From Pseudomonas sp. CAN1 (GTDB taxonomy: Bacteria; Pseudomonadota; Gammaproteobacteria; Pseudomonadales; Pseudomonadaceae): 64,000 nt of DNA. The translations under genes and the position numbers were made by a program. The stretch lies in the NCBI RefSeq assembly GCF_030462585.1, contig NZ_JASMRU010000005.1, positions 108,589-172,588 of the forward strand, written 5' to 3'. This document shows, one piece after another, positions 63,944 through 64,000 of the stretch. The notes beneath the pieces were generated by a model. It was not told the DNA's origin. It did not search any database and saw nothing but the letters and a program-made list of their open reading frames with translations. Every line of letters begins with the position of its first letter. Positions within the stretch are counted from its first letter, which is position 1.

Positions 63944-64000
63944 TCAGCGCTGCACGCGCACGTCTTCCAGGGAAAATTCCAGGTCATCGCCACGCGGCTT
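63944..64000 (-). CDS. 3' end of a gene cut by the window edge
   Basis: The last 18 codons read KPRGDDLEFSLEDVRVQR before a TGA at 63944-63946. The same direction and 11-bp spacing to the small membrane protein gene imply one operon. Too short to assign. Confidence 0.6.
   Translation of the reverse strand, partial: KPRGDDLEFSLEDVRVQR

Overview
The window is high-GC DNA from a Pseudomonas, probably a relative of P. aeruginosa in the nitroreducens/citronellolis neighbourhood. Supporting evidence is the gene content, the abundant short REP-type palindromes, an RsmY sRNA with its GacA box, and a right half whose order (fiuIRA, glutathione S-transferase, NCS1 permease, glcB, ACT-domain protein, rarD, srkA, modE, comF, bioBFHCD, acyl-CoA dehydrogenases) runs, as I remember it, antiparallel to the PA0470-PA0508 stretch of PAO1.

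Bases 1 to about 15,233 are the right-hand part of a genomic island. Its right border is a 3' fragment of an elongator tRNA-Met gene (15188-15233) followed by that tRNA's terminator. The intact tRNA, and any integrase, should lie to the left of the window. The island is a defence-rich patchwork. A leftward operon (7658 to 437) starts with a truncated hsdM remnant and continues with a GIY-YIG/DUF4357 nuclease, a PIN-like protein with two zinc ribbons, a 548-aa protein of unknown family ending in a winged-helix-like segment, and an 849-aa protein with two phospholipase-D (HKD-type) motifs. It ends in a frameshifted small gene and an Nmad2-like gene broken by a stop codon. I recognise no named defence system in the four intact genes. 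Further right are a frameshifted membrane protein, a ribbon-helix-helix regulator flanked by matching operator-like sites, a Fic pseudogene, a NERD-domain nuclease and a 1266-aa SIR2 protein of the anti-phage type.

From 15.2 to 17.3 kb there is a HigBA/RelE-type toxin-antitoxin pair with a clear promoter-operator, a structured-RNA candidate and a BRO-N gene. From 17.3 to 31.6 kb lie a globin-coupled PAS-GGDEF-EAL protein overlapping an Aer-type chemoreceptor, a polyamine-catabolism-like operon (oxidase, Cupin/XRE regulator, glutamylpolyamine synthetase-like enzyme) behind a 50-bp palindrome, a COG4705 membrane protein, an FNR/ANR paralogue with a degraded cysteine set, a PhoX phosphatase, a MOSC protein without its usual cysteine, and a LysR regulator.

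From 31.6 to 39.4 kb are rsmY, three paralogous acyl-CoA dehydrogenases (the last with PsrA-like boxes upstream) and a broken GGDEF gene. From 39.4 to 44.5 kb is the biotin operon behind a BirA-type operator. From 44.6 to 56.1 kb are housekeeping genes (comF, modE, srkA, rarD, glcB, an NCS1 permease, a GST), with a 550-bp cluster of DnaA-box-like 9-mers between rarD and an ACT-domain gene. From 56.2 to 64 kb are the iron-siderophore sigma/anti-sigma/receptor set with a Fur-like box, a lone PP2C-type phosphatase, a beta-propeller protein, a second GST and small uncharacterised genes.
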